Source: Bradyrhizobium sp. OK095
GTDB lineage: Bacteria; Pseudomonadota; Alphaproteobacteria; Rhizobiales; Xanthobacteraceae
Direction: 5' to 3'
DNA: 64,000 nt
Assembly: GCF_900109945.1 (NCBI RefSeq)
Contig: NZ_FOBX01000001.1
Location: 372,001-436,000 of the forward strand
The position numbers and the translations under genes were made by a program. This document shows positions 50,073-59,958 of the stretch, in pieces. The notes below the pieces were generated by a model. The model was not told where the DNA came from. It saw only the letters and a list, made by a program, of their open reading frames with translations, and did not search any database. The first letter of the stretch is position 1; each line of letters starts with the position of its first letter.

Positions 50073-52763
50073 TCAGCTCGCGGCTGCCGCGATCCTGTGC
50101 CCCGGACTGACATGACCTTGGCTGTGCTCGTCGTCGCGACTGAGCTCCGGCGGAAGCCCGGCGAAGCGTCGCAGGGCTTGCGCCATCTGCACTCGACCCG
50201 GCGCGCTGGTGATGATCACGTCCACCATCGCAAAGGACGAGTGGAAATGGCCGCGCGCCTTGAGCTGCTCGACCGGGACGCCGGCGGCTGCCATCGCCTC
50301 TGCATAGGCGATGCCCTCGTCGCGCAGCGGATCGAACTCGCAGGTGACGACGAAGGCCGGCGGCAGGCCCGCGACCTTGCCCCGCAGCGGCGAGACACGC
50401 GGATCGGTGCGGTCGGCCGGCGAGCAGTAGAGGTCCTGGAACCAGTACATCAGCGAACGCGTGAGGAAGTAGCCGGTCGCATTCTCGGTGTAGGACGGGT
50501 GGTCGATGCTGCAGTCGGTGACCGGGCACACCAGCAACTGACCGGCGATGTCAGGCCCGCCGCGATCGCGCGCGAGCTGGCAGGTGACGGCGGCGATGTT
50601 GCCTCCGGCGCTCCAGCCGGCAACCTGCACCGGACCGGGCTTGCCGCCGAGCTCGGTTGCATGCTCGGCGATCCAGCGCGTCGCCGCATAGCCGTCTTCC
50701 GCGGCGGTCGGGAAGCGGTGCTCCGGCGCGTGGCGATAGCCGACGCTGACGAACATCATGCCGGTCCGCCGCACCATGTCGCGGCAGAACGGTTCGTCGG
50801 ACTGCTCGTCACCGAGCACCCAGCCGCCGCCGTGGAAATAGACCACGACCGGATGTGGCCCCGGCGTCGCGGGCTTGTAGACGCGGTACGGCAGCGGACC
50901 GTCGGTGCCCGGTAGCGTGCCGTCGACGATGTCGCCGATCGGCCGTCCGGCGGGACGGCCCTTGTTGAACTCGTTGACGAAGGCGCACGCGCCTTGCGCG
51001 CCCATCGACTCGATCGGCGGCAGGTTCAGCGACGCGAGAAAATTCAGCACCAGCCGCACGTCCGGCTGCAGCTGCACGACCTCACCGTCATTGCATTGCG
51101 CGGCGATGTTGGGGCCTGTCAGCTTGAAGCCGAGCATGCCGCGGCTGGTGACCTCGTCGCAGATGCTGCGATAGGGGCCGACGCCGCCGGTATAGGGCAT
51201 CAGGCCCTGCACCTTGCCGGGCACGTTCGCGCCTGTGTACCAGGTGTTGGCGAGCCGGTGCAGCGTGACCATCGAGCAGTCCGTCATGTGCCGGCTCCAG
51301 CCGGCCTGTGCCGTCTCGGTCGGCTCGATCGTGGTGAAGCCGGCATCGCGCAGCGCGGCAAGGCGATCCACCACCCAGTCGACATGCTGCTCGATCGACA
51401 CCGCCATGTTCGACAGCACCGACGGACTGCCGGGCCCGGTGATCATGAAGAAGTTCGGAAAGCCCTCGACCGTGAGCCCGAGATAGGTCTGCGGCCCCTG
51501 CGCCCAGACATCGGTGAGCGACTTGCCGTCACGTCCCGTGATCGGATGCACGGCGCGGATCGCGCCGGTCATGGCATCAAAACCGGTCGCGAACACGATC
51601 ACGTCGACATCGACGCTACGTTTGCCGGTGGTGATGCCGCTTGCGGTGATCGCCTTGATCGGTTCCTGCCGCAGATTGACTAGCGTGACGTTCGGCCGGT
51701 TGTAGGTGGCGTAGTAATTGGTATCGAGACAGGGGCGTTTGGCGCCGAAGGGATGGTCGTGCGGCATCAGCGCCGCCGCCGTTTCCGGATCCTTCACGGC
51801 GGCCGAGATCTTCTCGCGGATCAGCTCGCCGATCAGCGCGTTGCCGTCGAAGTCGACGCCCTGGTCGGCCCAGAGCTGGGTCAGGATATGAACGAGGTCG
51901 CCGGCGGCCCAGGCGCGTTCAAAACGCTCGCGACGCTCAGTGTCGCTCAACTGCCAGCTCACCACCGTCTGCTGCGGATAGGGTACGCCGGTCATCGACT
52001 GGCGCGCTTGATCGCGATAGGCGGCGCGGTCGCTTTCGAAGAAGGTCCTGCGATCCTCCGGCGCCGGACCGTTACCGGCGGGCAGCGCGAAATTCGGCGT
52101 GCGCTGGAACACGGTCAGATGCGCGGCCTGTTCGGCGATCAGCGGGATCGATTGGATTGCCGACGAGCCCGTGCCGATCACCGCAACGCGTTTTCCCGCG
52201 AGGTTGACGCCGTCATGCGGCCAGCGGCCGGTGAAATAGACCTTGCCCTCAAAATCCTTGACGCCGTCGATCTCCGGCGGTTTTGGCGCCGAGAGGCAGC
52301 CGGTGGCCATGATGTAATGGCGGCAGGAGACCGGCGCGCCATTGTCGGTGGAGAGCTGCCAGCGCTCGGCTTTCTCGTCCCATCTGGCTTCGGTGACTTT
52401 GGTCTTGAAGCGGATGTCGCGGCGCAACTCATAGCGGTCGGCGACGAAGCCGAGATAGCGCAGGATCTCCGGCTGGGTCGCGTATTTCTCCGACCAGGTC
52501 CAGATCTTGTCGAGTTCCGGATCGAAGGTGTAGCTGTAGTCGATGGTCTGGATATCGCAGCGCGCACCGGGATAGCGGTTCCAGTACCAGGTGCCGCCGA
52601 CATCGCCGGCCTCTTCGAGGCCGACTGCCGTGAGGCCCGCCTTGCGCAGGCGATGCAGAAGATAAAGGCCGGCAAATCCGGCGCCGACCACGGCGACGTC
52701 AATCTGTTGGGCTGTTCCACTCGCCGCCTTGGACTCACGTGCGGCAACCATCGCTTCCGGCAT
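50073..52763 (-). CDS. Fusion of Baeyer-Villiger/flavin monooxygenase and alpha/beta hydrolase
   Basis: 896 residues, one frame, start after GGGAGGAATACC. Residues 20-540 are a type I Baeyer-Villiger monooxygenase: FAD site GAGFAG (27-32), the [15 protein letters not shown] motif (56-70), NADPH site GTGS (197-200), FATGF (391-395). The FxGxxxHxxxW fingerprint reads [11 protein letters not shown], with Phe at the His position. Residues about 605-870 are a hormone-sensitive-lipase-type hydrolase: HGGGW (644-648), nucleophile Ser718 in GWSAGGN, Asp811 and His839. One chain could turn a ketone into an ester and then split it. Confidence 0.92.
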   Translation of the reverse strand: MPEAMVAARESKAASGTAQQIDVAVVGAGFAGLYLLHRLRKAGLTAVGLEEAGDVGGTWYWNRYPGARCDIQTIDYSYTFDPELDKIWTWSEKYATQPEILRYLGFVADRYELRRDIRFKTKVTEARWDEKAERWQLSTDNGAPVSCRHYIMATGCLSAPKPPEIDGVKDFEGKVYFTGRWPHDGVNLAGKRVAVIGTGSSAIQSIPLIAEQAAHLTVFQRTPNFALPAGNGPAPEDRRTFFESDRAAYRDQARQSMTGVPYPQQTVVSWQLSDTERRERFERAWAAGDLVHILTQLWADQGVDFDGNALIGELIREKISAAVKDPETAAALMPHDHPFGAKRPCLDTNYYATYNRPNVTLVNLRQEPIKAITASGITTGKRSVDVDVIVFATGFDAMTGAIRAVHPITGRDGKSLTDVWAQGPQTYLGLTVEGFPNFFMITGPGSPSVLSNMAVSIEQHVDWVVDRLAALRDAGFTTIEPTETAQAGWSRHMTDCSMVTLHRLANTWYTGANVPGKVQGLMPYTGGVGPYRSICDEVTSRGMLGFKLTGPNIAAQCNDGEVVQLQPDVRLVLNFLASLNLPPIESMGAQGACAFVNEFNKGRPAGRPIGDIVDGTLPGTDGPLPYRVYKPATPGPHPVVVYFHGGGWVLGDEQSDEPFCRDMVRRTGMMFVSVGYRHAPEHRFPTAAEDGYAATRWIAEHATELGGKPGPVQVAGWSAGGNIAAVTCQLARDRGGPDIAGQLLVCPVTDCSIDHPSYTENATGYFLTRSLMYWFQDLYCSPADRTDPRVSPLRGKVAGLPPAFVVTCEFDPLRDEGIAYAEAMAAAGVPVEQLKARGHFHSSFAMVDVIITSAPGRVQMAQALRRFAGLPPELSRDDEHSQGHVSPGHRIAAAAS

Positions 52764-52989
52764 GGTATTCCTCCCGTGTATTTTGTTTTGCCGGCAGGCT
52801 ATCGCCGAAGGTCCGGCTTGTCATCAGAACAAGTGCAATCTTCGGTAGTTTGCGGCGTCATCGTGGCGGCGCGAAGGTTGCGTCGATGCACGCATCGCGA
52901 CGCACAATGGCCGTGATTGCCCGGGCTAATCATGCCCGATCCGCCTGTGTATGCTTGCGGCTACAAGCCACGCGTACTGACCGGGCGTC

Positions 52990-53199
52990 ATGACAGAGTT
53001 GAATGAGCGAACCAAAGCCAACATGGACGTCGTCCTGGAGGAGACGTGCCGCCAATTGCCGCACGGCGGCGATCACGACAGCCGCAGGATCATCGCCGAG
53101 CGCCTGATCGAGGCGGCGCAGGCGGGACACTCGACGCTCGGTGAGCTCGGCATCATCGCAAGGCGCGCGCTGGCGGAGATCATCGCCAAGGGCGGTTAG
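52990..53199 (+). CDS. Small hypothetical protein (69 residues)
   Basis: MTELNERTKANMDVVLEETC onward, with a central HGGDHDSRRIIAERLIEAAQ helix and a C-terminal RRALAEIIAKGG. Helical, charged, soluble. The SD is weak. Small proteins of this look are found widely in Bradyrhizobium, but I cannot name a function. It ends 67 bases before the secreted esterase-like gene and may share its transcript. Confidence 0.65.
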   Translation: MTELNERTKANMDVVLEETCRQLPHGGDHDSRRIIAERLIEAAQAGHSTLGELGIIARRALAEIIAKGG

Positions 53200-53266
53200 G
53201 CTTGCCTCGCCGACGGTCTCGGACATAACCTCGCGGGGAACCTTTCCGCGCATCGGGATCTCCAAG

Positions 53267-54739
53267 ATGCGGTCCCTGTTTCCACTCGTCGTTGCCTTCT
53301 CGTTGCTTTGCCTCGCGGGCCCGGCCGTGGCCCAGCCGGTCGGACAGTTTCCGTTCGCGCTGACCCGCGAAGGCCAGATGCTGGGCGATGTCGAAGGCGA
53401 GGTGGCTTTCTTCAAGGGGCTTGCTTATGCAGCCCCACCGGTCGGCGCGCTGCGCTGGCGGCCACCGCAGGCAACGGTCGAGAGTTCCGAGATGCGCACC
53501 GCCTACGATTACGGTGCGCCTTGCCTCCAGCCGTCGCGGCGAGATGCGAGCGAGGATTGCCTCACACTGAACGTGTTCCGCCCCTTCGGCGTTGACGGCC
53601 CGCTGCCGGTGATGGTGTTCATCCATGACGGCGGCTTCGTCAGCGGCACTGCGAACGATCCGCTGTTCGACGGCGCAAAACTCGCGCAGGCCGGCCTCAT
53701 CGTCGTGACCGTGAATTATCGCCTCGGCGCACTCGGCTGGCTCACCCATCCCGCGCTGTCGGAAGGTGGCTCCGGAAATTACGGGCTGATGGACCAGATC
53801 GCAGCGCTGCATTGGGTCCACGACAACATCGCGGCGTTCGGCGGCGATCCTGACAATGTTACCCTGTTCGGCAGCGGCGCGGGGGCGACGTCGATCGCGC
53901 TGTTGATGCTGTGCGACGAGGCGCGCGGTCTGTTCCAGAAAGCCATTTTGCAATCGGTGCCCGGCCGCGTCCGCTTGCGCTCGCGGCAGGAGGCAGAGGC
54001 TGCGGGACTGCAATTCGTCGCAACGCTCTCGCAGGCTGACCCGCGCACGATCGCGCCCGCAGGGCTGCTTGCGGCCGAACAGAAGCTGCTCGCGAAATCA
54101 CCGCACGGCTTCGCGCCAGCGATCGATGGGGTTCATGTCACGGAAGATATTGCCACAGGCTTTACGGCCGGACATGAAAGCCGGATTGCGCTGATCATCG
54201 GCTGCAACGATGACGAGACGGATTTCGACAGCGAGCCCGACATCGCGAGGGAGCTCGCATCGTCCGGCATCACCATCGATGAATTGCGCAAGCTCTATCC
54301 GGATGTCGCCAAGGCTTCTGTCGTCAAGGCTTCGGACCTGGCGGCAAGGTTTTATACCGACAAGGTCTTCGCCGAGCCGGCGAGGCTGCTTGCGCGTCTG
54401 CATGCCGCGCGCGGCATGCCGGTCTTCCGCTATCGCTTCGCCTATGTGCCCGAGGCGCGGCGCGCAAATCCGGAAGGCGGTCACGGGCGGGAGTTGCAAT
54501 TCATCTTCGGCGTGGAAGGCGTGCCTGGCGCGGGCATCTTTTCACGGCACGACCGCGAGGTCGCAAGCCGCATGCGCGCCTACTGGATCAATTTTGCCAA
54601 GAATGGTGATCCCAACGGCCCGGATCTGCCGCATTGGGATGCGACCGCAGGCGGCGATCGTCTGCTGCTGATGACGAACGAGCGCATCGCGAGCGGCGAC
54701 GATCCGTTGGCGGAGCGTTTCGACCGGCTCGCGCGCTAG
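53267..54739 (+). CDS. Exported carboxylesterase-family protein lacking the nucleophile serine
   Basis: 490 residues from the ATG that gives a clean signal peptide (MRSLFPLVVAFSLLCLAG to AVAQ); the frame is open 42 codons further up. The type-B carboxylesterase fold is plain: VAFFKGLAYAAPPVGALRW, EDCLTLNVFRP, the oxyanion motif HDGGF, and GGDPDNVTLFG. The nucleophile elbow, GESAG in active members, reads GSGAG here, so Gly takes the serine position. The acid (near GCNDDET) and histidine (GGHGRELQF) look kept. It is probably not a normal esterase. Confidence 0.88.
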   Translation: MRSLFPLVVAFSLLCLAGPAVAQPVGQFPFALTREGQMLGDVEGEVAFFKGLAYAAPPVGALRWRPPQATVESSEMRTAYDYGAPCLQPSRRDASEDCLTLNVFRPFGVDGPLPVMVFIHDGGFVSGTANDPLFDGAKLAQAGLIVVTVNYRLGALGWLTHPALSEGGSGNYGLMDQIAALHWVHDNIAAFGGDPDNVTLFGSGAGATSIALLMLCDEARGLFQKAILQSVPGRVRLRSRQEAEAAGLQFVATLSQADPRTIAPAGLLAAEQKLLAKSPHGFAPAIDGVHVTEDIATGFTAGHESRIALIIGCNDDETDFDSEPDIARELASSGITIDELRKLYPDVAKASVVKASDLAARFYTDKVFAEPARLLARLHAARGMPVFRYRFAYVPEARRANPEGGHGRELQFIFGVEGVPGAGIFSRHDREVASRMRAYWINFAKNGDPNGPDLPHWDATAGGDRLLLMTNERIASGDDPLAERFDRLAR

Positions 54740-54760
54740 CGCGACGATAAGGAGTTGGAG

Positions 54761-54940
54761 TTAGGCCGCGAGCTCGACGCGCGGGGCCGGCGTCAGCCGG
54801 TGTTCCTCGAGGTGGTCCATCGCACCGTCCTTCTCGACGGCATAGAACTGCTGGCCTTCCCTGGAGCGGTAGGCGGCGCGAACGACGCCGCGGCGGCCCT
54901 TGTCACTGTTGACGACGTCCCCCAGCGCAAACTTCTTCAT
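54761..54940 (-). CDS. Small hypothetical protein (59 residues)
   Basis: MKKFALGDVVNSDKGRRGVV at the start, then AAYRSREGQQFYAVEKDGAM and a short tail. It looks like a compact beta-barrel of a KOW/SH3-like kind (a VV-GRRGVV turn and YAVE strand). The reading frame is intact over 180 bases. Convergent with the esterase-like gene. The family seems common in related genomes; function unknown. Confidence 0.75.
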   Translation of the reverse strand: MKKFALGDVVNSDKGRRGVVRAAYRSREGQQFYAVEKDGAMDHLEEHRLTPAPRVELAA

Positions 54941-55098
54941 CTTACGTCCTTAGGTCTTCTGGCCGACTCCTTCGGCCACGCCGGGGATTGTGGGCGGCAA
55001 ATCGTTAACGACTTGCTAACCATACCGGGTTGCCTATGCTCGTCGCCGAAAGCGCGACTGTTACATGCGCCTGTTGCCAACGAGACGAGCCTTCGCCC

Positions 55099-55896
55099 AT
55101 GACGCGATTTCCGACTCTGTTCCTGTCGCATGGCGGCGGCCCCTGGCCGTTCATGGAGGACAGGCGGGTGCAATATGCCAAGACCGCTGCGGAGTTCGGC
55201 CGGCTGCCGCAGCTTCTCCCCGAGAAGCCGAAGGCGGTGCTCGTCATATCAGGACATTGGGAGGCCGACGCCTTCACCGTCTCGACCTCGGCGCATCCGC
55301 CGATGGTGTACGATTATTACGGTTTCCCCGAGCATACCTATCACCTCAAATATCCGGCGCCGGGCAAGCCTGAGCTTGCCGCGGAGGTGAGGGCGCTGCT
55401 CGAGCACGCGGGCCTCGATTGCCGGGAGGATCCAAACCAGGGTTTTGATCACGGCACCTTCGTGCCGCTCGGCCTGATGTATCCGAACGCCGACATGCCG
55501 ATCGTGCTGCTGTCGCTGAAGTCGAGCTACGATGCGGCCGAGCACATCAAGGTCGGGCAGGCGATCGCCTCGCTGCGGGACGAAGGCATTCTGATCGTCG
55601 GCAGCGGGCTGACCTATCACAACATGCGCGGGTTCGGGCGTGCGGAGTCCAAGCCCGTCTCGTATGATTTCGAGGCCTATCTGAACGAGGCGATCGGCAA
55701 TCCGGATCCGGCGCGCCGCAACGCGATGCTGGTCGACTGGGAGAGCGCGCCGAGCGCACGCCTTGCGCATCCGCGCGAGGACCATCTGCTGCCGCTGATG
55801 GTCGCGGCCGGTGCTGCCGGCAGCGACGCGGGCAAACGCGTCTTCGTCGACGAGGTCGCGAACGTCGCGATGGCGTCGTATGTGTTTGGAGAGTGA
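55099..55896 (+). CDS. DODA-type (class III extradiol) dioxygenase family protein
   Basis: 265 residues from MTRFPTLFLSHGGGPW. An earlier ATG at 55036 would add 21 residues; neither has a strong SD. Family signs: histidines in SHGGG and SGHWEAD, the QGFDHGTFVPLGLMYPNADM stretch, and SGLTYHNMRGF. This group (YgiD/DOPA dioxygenase-like) opens catechol rings with a metal held by His residues; the family also includes uncharacterised bacterial enzymes. The substrate is unknown. Confidence 0.9.
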   Translation: MTRFPTLFLSHGGGPWPFMEDRRVQYAKTAAEFGRLPQLLPEKPKAVLVISGHWEADAFTVSTSAHPPMVYDYYGFPEHTYHLKYPAPGKPELAAEVRALLEHAGLDCREDPNQGFDHGTFVPLGLMYPNADMPIVLLSLKSSYDAAEHIKVGQAIASLRDEGILIVGSGLTYHNMRGFGRAESKPVSYDFEAYLNEAIGNPDPARRNAMLVDWESAPSARLAHPREDHLLPLMVAAGAAGSDAGKRVFVDEVANVAMASYVFGE

Positions 55897-55901
55897 TTCT
55901 T

Positions 55902-56051
55902 CCTTCTCCCCTTGTGGGAGAAGGTGGCGCGAAGCGCCGGATGAGGGGTTGCCTCTGCACATTCAAATCGTGAGAGGTGGATTCGCGGAGAGAACCCCTC
56001 ACCCGTCTCGCCGCTATGCGGCGAGCCACCCTCTCCCACAAGGGGAGAGGG
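55902..56051. repeat. Palindromic intergenic repeat
   Basis: CCTTCTCCCCTTGTGGGAGA at the left end faces CTCTCCCACAAGGGGAGAGG at the right end. An inner pair of CCGGATGAGGGGTT and AACCCCTCACCCG adds a second stem, and GTCTCGCCGC-TAT-GCGGCGAG is a small hairpin. Sits between two convergent genes and may act as a two-way terminator. Confidence 0.75.
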
Positions 56052-56059
56052 TTCAAAGC

Positions 56060-56320
56060 TCACCCGTATTTCAGCTTCATCACCAGAATGCCGCCGGCGA
56101 GCAGCATGGTGATGGCGTTGGCGGCGACGAGGGGCGCGTCGCCCGAGAGCAGGCCGTAGACGAGCCAGAGCGCCAGGCCCAGCACCATGATGAGAAACAT
56201 GCCGAGCGAAATGTCGCGTGCCGAGCGGGTCTTCCAGACCTTGATGACCTGCGGCGCGTAGGCGACGGTGGTGCAGGTGGCGGCGGCAAAGCCGATCAGC
56301 TTGATCGCGAGGGGGTCCAT
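56060..56320 (-). CDS. SemiSWEET family sugar transporter
   Basis: 86 residues with three membrane helices, the size of a single SemiSWEET unit. The PQ-loop motif appears early (TTVAYAPQVIKVWKTRSA), with SLGMFLIMVLGLALWLVYGL and the last helix ITMLLAGGILVMKL. Members form homodimers that carry sugars by facilitated diffusion. It lies downstream of glgA on the same strand with a 37-base gap, so it may be co-transcribed with the glycogen genes, which suits a sugar link. Confidence 0.92.
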   Translation of the reverse strand: MDPLAIKLIGFAAATCTTVAYAPQVIKVWKTRSARDISLGMFLIMVLGLALWLVYGLLSGDAPLVAANAITMLLAGGILVMKLKYG

Positions 56321-56357
56321 ATCGGCTCTATAGCATGGATTCGACGATGGTCATGGC

Positions 56358-57791
56358 TCAGGCGCGGCGGGATGCCGTCAGATCGCGATAGAGCGCGGCG
56401 TACTCGCCCGCCCGATGACGCCAGGAGACGTCGGTCGCAAGACCCGTCCGCTGCAACTGCCGCCACGCCGCCTTGTCGTGGAAGGCGAAGCTCGCGCGCC
56501 GCAGTGCCGCCGAGAGGTTTTCGGATGAGACCGGTCCGAACGTAAACCCGGTCGCGGGCTCGCTGACGGTATCCGCGAGGCCTCCGACGCGCGACACGAT
56601 GGGCACGGCGCCATAGCGCAGTGCGCAGAGCTGGGTCAGGCCGCACGGCTCGAACCGCGACGGCACGAGAAGAGCGTCAGAGCCCGCCTGGATGAGGTGC
56701 GCGAGCGCTTCGTCATAGCCGATCACGGCCGCGATCCGCCCCGGATAGGCCCGGGCGGCGCTCTGGTAGCGATCCTGCAAATCGGCATCGCCGCTGCCGA
56801 GCAGCGCCAATTGCATGCCCTCGCCGAGGACGATCGGCATGGCCTCGAGCAGGAGATCGAGCCCTTTCTGCCACGACAGTCGGCTGATGACACCGAGCAC
56901 CAGCGCATCCGGCCGCGGATCGAGGCCGAGCCGCTGTTGCAGCGCCGCCTTGTTGGCCGAACGAAACGACAGCTCTTCCGAACTGAAGCGATAGGCGATG
57001 TGCGGATCGGTCTGCGGATTCCACACGGAAATATCGATGCCGTTGAGGATGCCGCTGAGCACGTCCGCGCGTTCGCGCAACAGGCCGCCGAGCCCCATGC
57101 CGCCTTCGTCGCTCTGGATTTCGTGGGCATAGGTGGGCGAGACCGTGGTGATGCGATCGGCGAGTTGCAGGCCGGCCTTCAGGAAACTGATGCCGCCGAA
57201 ATATTCGAGGCCGTGAACGTCGAACGAGGCCTCCCGGGGCAGACCGATCGAACCGATCAGCTCAGGAGCGAACTTGCCCTGATAGGCCATGTTGTGAATG
57301 GTCATCACGGTGCCTGGCCGTGGACGGTTGTCGTAGTGCAGGTAGGCCGGCGTGAGGCCTGCCTGCCAGTCATGAGCATGCACGATATCGGGCACGAATG
57401 CCGGAACGAGGCCATGGCCGATGTCGGCGGCGATGCGCGACAGCGCCGCAAAGCGGACGCCATTGTCCGGCCAGTCGACGCCATCAGGCGTGACATAGGG
57501 GTTGCCCGGCCGCGCATAGAGATGGGGCACGTCGAGCACGAACAGATCAAGCCCGTCGTGCGAGCCCGCGAGCAGGCGTCCGGGGCCACCGAAATAATCC
57601 GGCCAGCGCCGGATTTCTTCGGCTCCCGCGAGCAACCGCATCGTTTCGGGATAACCCGGCATCAAGGTGCGCATCTCGACACCATGCGCTTTCAGCGCAA
57701 TCGGCAGCGCCCCGGCGACATCCGCGAGGCCGCCGGTCTTGATGATGGGATAGACTTCGGAAGCGACCGCGAGGACGCGAACAGGCGTCAT
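56358..57791 (-). CDS. glgA: Glycogen synthase (ADP-glucose)
   Basis: 477 residues, normal for bacterial GlgA. It extends alpha-1,4-glucan chains from ADP-glucose. The N-terminal ADP-glucose loop [13 protein letters not shown] lies near residues 18-30. [16 protein letters not shown] follows at about 135-150. The C-terminal retaining-transferase region ([21 protein letters not shown]) carries the catalytic Glu. It starts inside the glgC stop (ATGA), so the two are coupled. Confidence 0.96.
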   Translation of the reverse strand: MTPVRVLAVASEVYPIIKTGGLADVAGALPIALKAHGVEMRTLMPGYPETMRLLAGAEEIRRWPDYFGGPGRLLAGSHDGLDLFVLDVPHLYARPGNPYVTPDGVDWPDNGVRFAALSRIAADIGHGLVPAFVPDIVHAHDWQAGLTPAYLHYDNRPRPGTVMTIHNMAYQGKFAPELIGSIGLPREASFDVHGLEYFGGISFLKAGLQLADRITTVSPTYAHEIQSDEGGMGLGGLLRERADVLSGILNGIDISVWNPQTDPHIAYRFSSEELSFRSANKAALQQRLGLDPRPDALVLGVISRLSWQKGLDLLLEAMPIVLGEGMQLALLGSGDADLQDRYQSAARAYPGRIAAVIGYDEALAHLIQAGSDALLVPSRFEPCGLTQLCALRYGAVPIVSRVGGLADTVSEPATGFTFGPVSSENLSAALRRASFAFHDKAAWRQLQRTGLATDVSWRHRAGEYAALYRDLTASRRA

Positions 57792-59050
57792 GTATTGAGC
57801 CTGTCGATCATCGTCTGGGTGATCAGCGAGATACCCTGCTCGGTGGTGCGGAAGCGTTTGGCGTCGAGCTCGGGATCCTCGCCGACGACAAGCCCTTCCG
57901 GGATCTCGATGCCGCGGTCGATCACGACGTTCTTCAGCCGTGCGCCGCGGCCGACGTTCACATAAGGCATGATCACGGCGTTCTCGACGCTGGCATAGGA
58001 GTTGATGCGCACGCCGGTGAACAGCAGCGAGCGGCGCAGCGAGGCGCCGGAGATGATGCAGCCGCCCGAGACCAGCGAGCTCACCGCCGAACCGCGCCGG
58101 GTCTCCTCGTCATGGACGAATTTCGCGGGCGGCGTGATCTCCGAATAGGACCAGATCGGCCAGGCGCGGTCGAACAAATCGAGCTCCGGCACCACGTCGG
58201 TGAGGTCGATATTGGCGGCCCAATAGGCGTCGACCGTGCCGACGTCGCGCCAGTAGGCGCGGGGGTCATCGCCCGTGCGGACGCAGGAGGTCGAGAACTG
58301 GTGCGCGATCGCGCGGCCGTTCTTGACGATGTAGGGAATGATGTCCTTGCCGAAATCGTGGTTGGAGTTCGGGTCCTCGGCGTCGCGCTTCAGCTCGTCG
58401 AACAGGAATTTCGCGTCAAACACATAGATGCCCATGCTGGCGAGCGAGACATCCGGCTTGCCCGGCATCGGCGGCGGATCGGCGGGCTTTTCCAAAAATT
58501 CCTGGATCCAGCCGTTCTCGTCGATGTGCATGATGCCGAAGCCCGAGGATTCGGCGCGCGGCATTTCGAGACAGCCGACGGTGACGTCGGCGCCGCTGTC
58601 GACGTGCTGCCGCAGCATCACCTCGTAATCCATTTTATAGATATGGTCGCCGGCGAGCACCACGATGAAGCGGGCGTTGTGCGACTCGATGATGTCGATG
58701 TTCTGGTAGATCGCATCCGCCGTGCCGACATACCACATGTTCTCCGACACGCGCTGGCTCGCGGGCAGGATGTCAAAACTCTCGTTGCGCTCGGGGCGGA
58801 AGAAGTTCCAGCCCATCTGAAGATGCCGGATCAGGCTGTGCGCCTTGTATTGGGTGGCGACCGCGATGCGGCGGATGCCGGAGTTCACCGCGTTCGACAG
58901 CGCGAAATCGATGATGCGGGACTTGCCGCCGAAATACACTGCGGGCTTGGCGCGCCGGTCGGTCAGCTCCAGGAGCCGGCTGCCGCGTCCGCCAGCCAGG
59001 ACGAACGCCAGCGCCTGACGGGCAAGCGGCTCATTTCCGGCGGCACTCAT
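57788..59050 (-). CDS. glgC: Glucose-1-phosphate adenylyltransferase
   Basis: 420 residues from the ATG after GGAGGATTGAC; an open lead of 52 codons upstream is not supported. It makes ADP-glucose, the committed step of glycogen synthesis. The pyrophosphorylase motif is [20 protein letters not shown] near residues 17-37, with [12 protein letters not shown], the catalytic [10 protein letters not shown] and the left-handed beta-helix tail ([19 protein letters not shown]). It is allosterically controlled by glycolytic intermediates in this lineage. Upstream of glgA in one operon. Confidence 0.96.
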   Translation of the reverse strand: MSAAGNEPLARQALAFVLAGGRGSRLLELTDRRAKPAVYFGGKSRIIDFALSNAVNSGIRRIAVATQYKAHSLIRHLQMGWNFFRPERNESFDILPASQRVSENMWYVGTADAIYQNIDIIESHNARFIVVLAGDHIYKMDYEVMLRQHVDSGADVTVGCLEMPRAESSGFGIMHIDENGWIQEFLEKPADPPPMPGKPDVSLASMGIYVFDAKFLFDELKRDAEDPNSNHDFGKDIIPYIVKNGRAIAHQFSTSCVRTGDDPRAYWRDVGTVDAYWAANIDLTDVVPELDLFDRAWPIWSYSEITPPAKFVHDEETRRGSAVSSLVSGGCIISGASLRRSLLFTGVRINSYASVENAVIMPYVNVGRGARLKNVVIDRGIEIPEGLVVGEDPELDAKRFRTTEQGISLITQTMIDRLNT

Positions 59051-59385
59051 GTCAATCCTCCCACTCTCTGGCGCAAGCCGGGGCCTTTGCGAGATGCCTC
59101 TCGGCCGCGCACCATTGGAACCGATAGTAACGGTACGAATAGTCAATCGGGAAGGTGGTTGTTGGTTGCGAACGCGCGGGAAGCTTAATGCTTTGCCGTG
59201 GTCCACGGCCTCCGGCGTCGTCGTATCGGTGTCATATCGGCGCGATCCCGCCTGACCACAATTGAGGCACGCACGGGCTCTGTTGTGCGCCGCACGCTAA
59301 ATCGAGGCTTTGACTTGGCGCTGGGATGCCCGATCATGACGTTGCGATCCTTTTCCAAATGACACGTCAAACAGGGAGCAAGACG

Positions 59386-59835
59386 ATGAGGATCTGGAAA
59401 ACTGCAATTGCCTGTTCGCTGGCGGCGGCGGTGATGGCCGGCCAAATCGAGCAGGCTGCGGCCGCGCCGCTGCCGACCCATGTCGCGACCATGAAGGCCG
59501 CGGTCGGTGACGACGTCACGCAGGTGTATTGGCGCGGCCGGGGCTTTGGATGGGGCATCGGCGGCCTTGCGGCCGGCGCGATCATCGGCGGTGCCATCGC
59601 CAGCAGCGGGCCTTATGGCTACGGCTATGGCGGCGGCCCGTATTACGGCGGCTACGGTTATCCGGGGCCGGGCTACGGGTATGCGCCCGCCTATTATGGC
59701 GGCGGCTATGGACCGGGTTACGGTTATGGCTACGCGCGCCCCCGCTACTACGGCTATCGCGCCTATCGTCCGTATTACGGCCCTCGCTACGGCTACTACC
59801 GGCCGTACCGGGCCTATCATCGCGGATATTGGTGA
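59386..59835 (+). CDS. Exported Gly/Tyr-rich protein
   Basis: 149 residues from the ATG after AGGGAGCAAGACG. A signal peptide ends near residue 27 (QAAAAP). A short linker is followed by a membrane-like Gly/Ala segment (GWGIGGLAAGAIIGGAIASS, residues about 56-76). After it come about 70 residues that are almost only Gly, Tyr, Pro and Arg in repeats such as GYGYGGGPYYGGYGY. Such proteins are common in rhizobia and may coat or bind the envelope. Not an enzyme. Confidence 0.85.
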   Translation: MRIWKTAIACSLAAAVMAGQIEQAAAAPLPTHVATMKAAVGDDVTQVYWRGRGFGWGIGGLAAGAIIGGAIASSGPYGYGYGGGPYYGGYGYPGPGYGYAPAYYGGGYGPGYGYGYARPRYYGYRAYRPYYGPRYGYYRPYRAYHRGYW

Positions 59836-59845
59836 TCCTGCGCGG

Positions 59846-59944
59846 CTAAAGCGAGAGCCACACGATCAAGCTCATGCACGCAAAGTGCGCGAGCACGATC
59901 ACGGCGAGATGCAGCGGGCCGGCCTTGGGGTGAAGCCTGCGCAT
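59846..59944 (-). CDS. Small membrane protein (32 residues)
   Basis: MRRLHPKAGPLHLAVIVLAH, then FACMSLIVWLSL: a basic lead and a single membrane helix. GGAGG stands 7 bases before the start and overlaps the end of the upstream binding-protein gene, so the two are probably co-transcribed. Function unknown. Confidence 0.5.
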   Translation of the reverse strand: MRRLHPKAGPLHLAVIVLAHFACMSLIVWLSL

Positions 59945-59958
59945 CCCGCCGCCTCCGT

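Noticed and set aside
54761..54940. Possible frameshift in the 59-residue small gene
   Set aside because: A recount of the bases around 54898-54906 gave a continuous frame of 180 bases; no frameshift exists.
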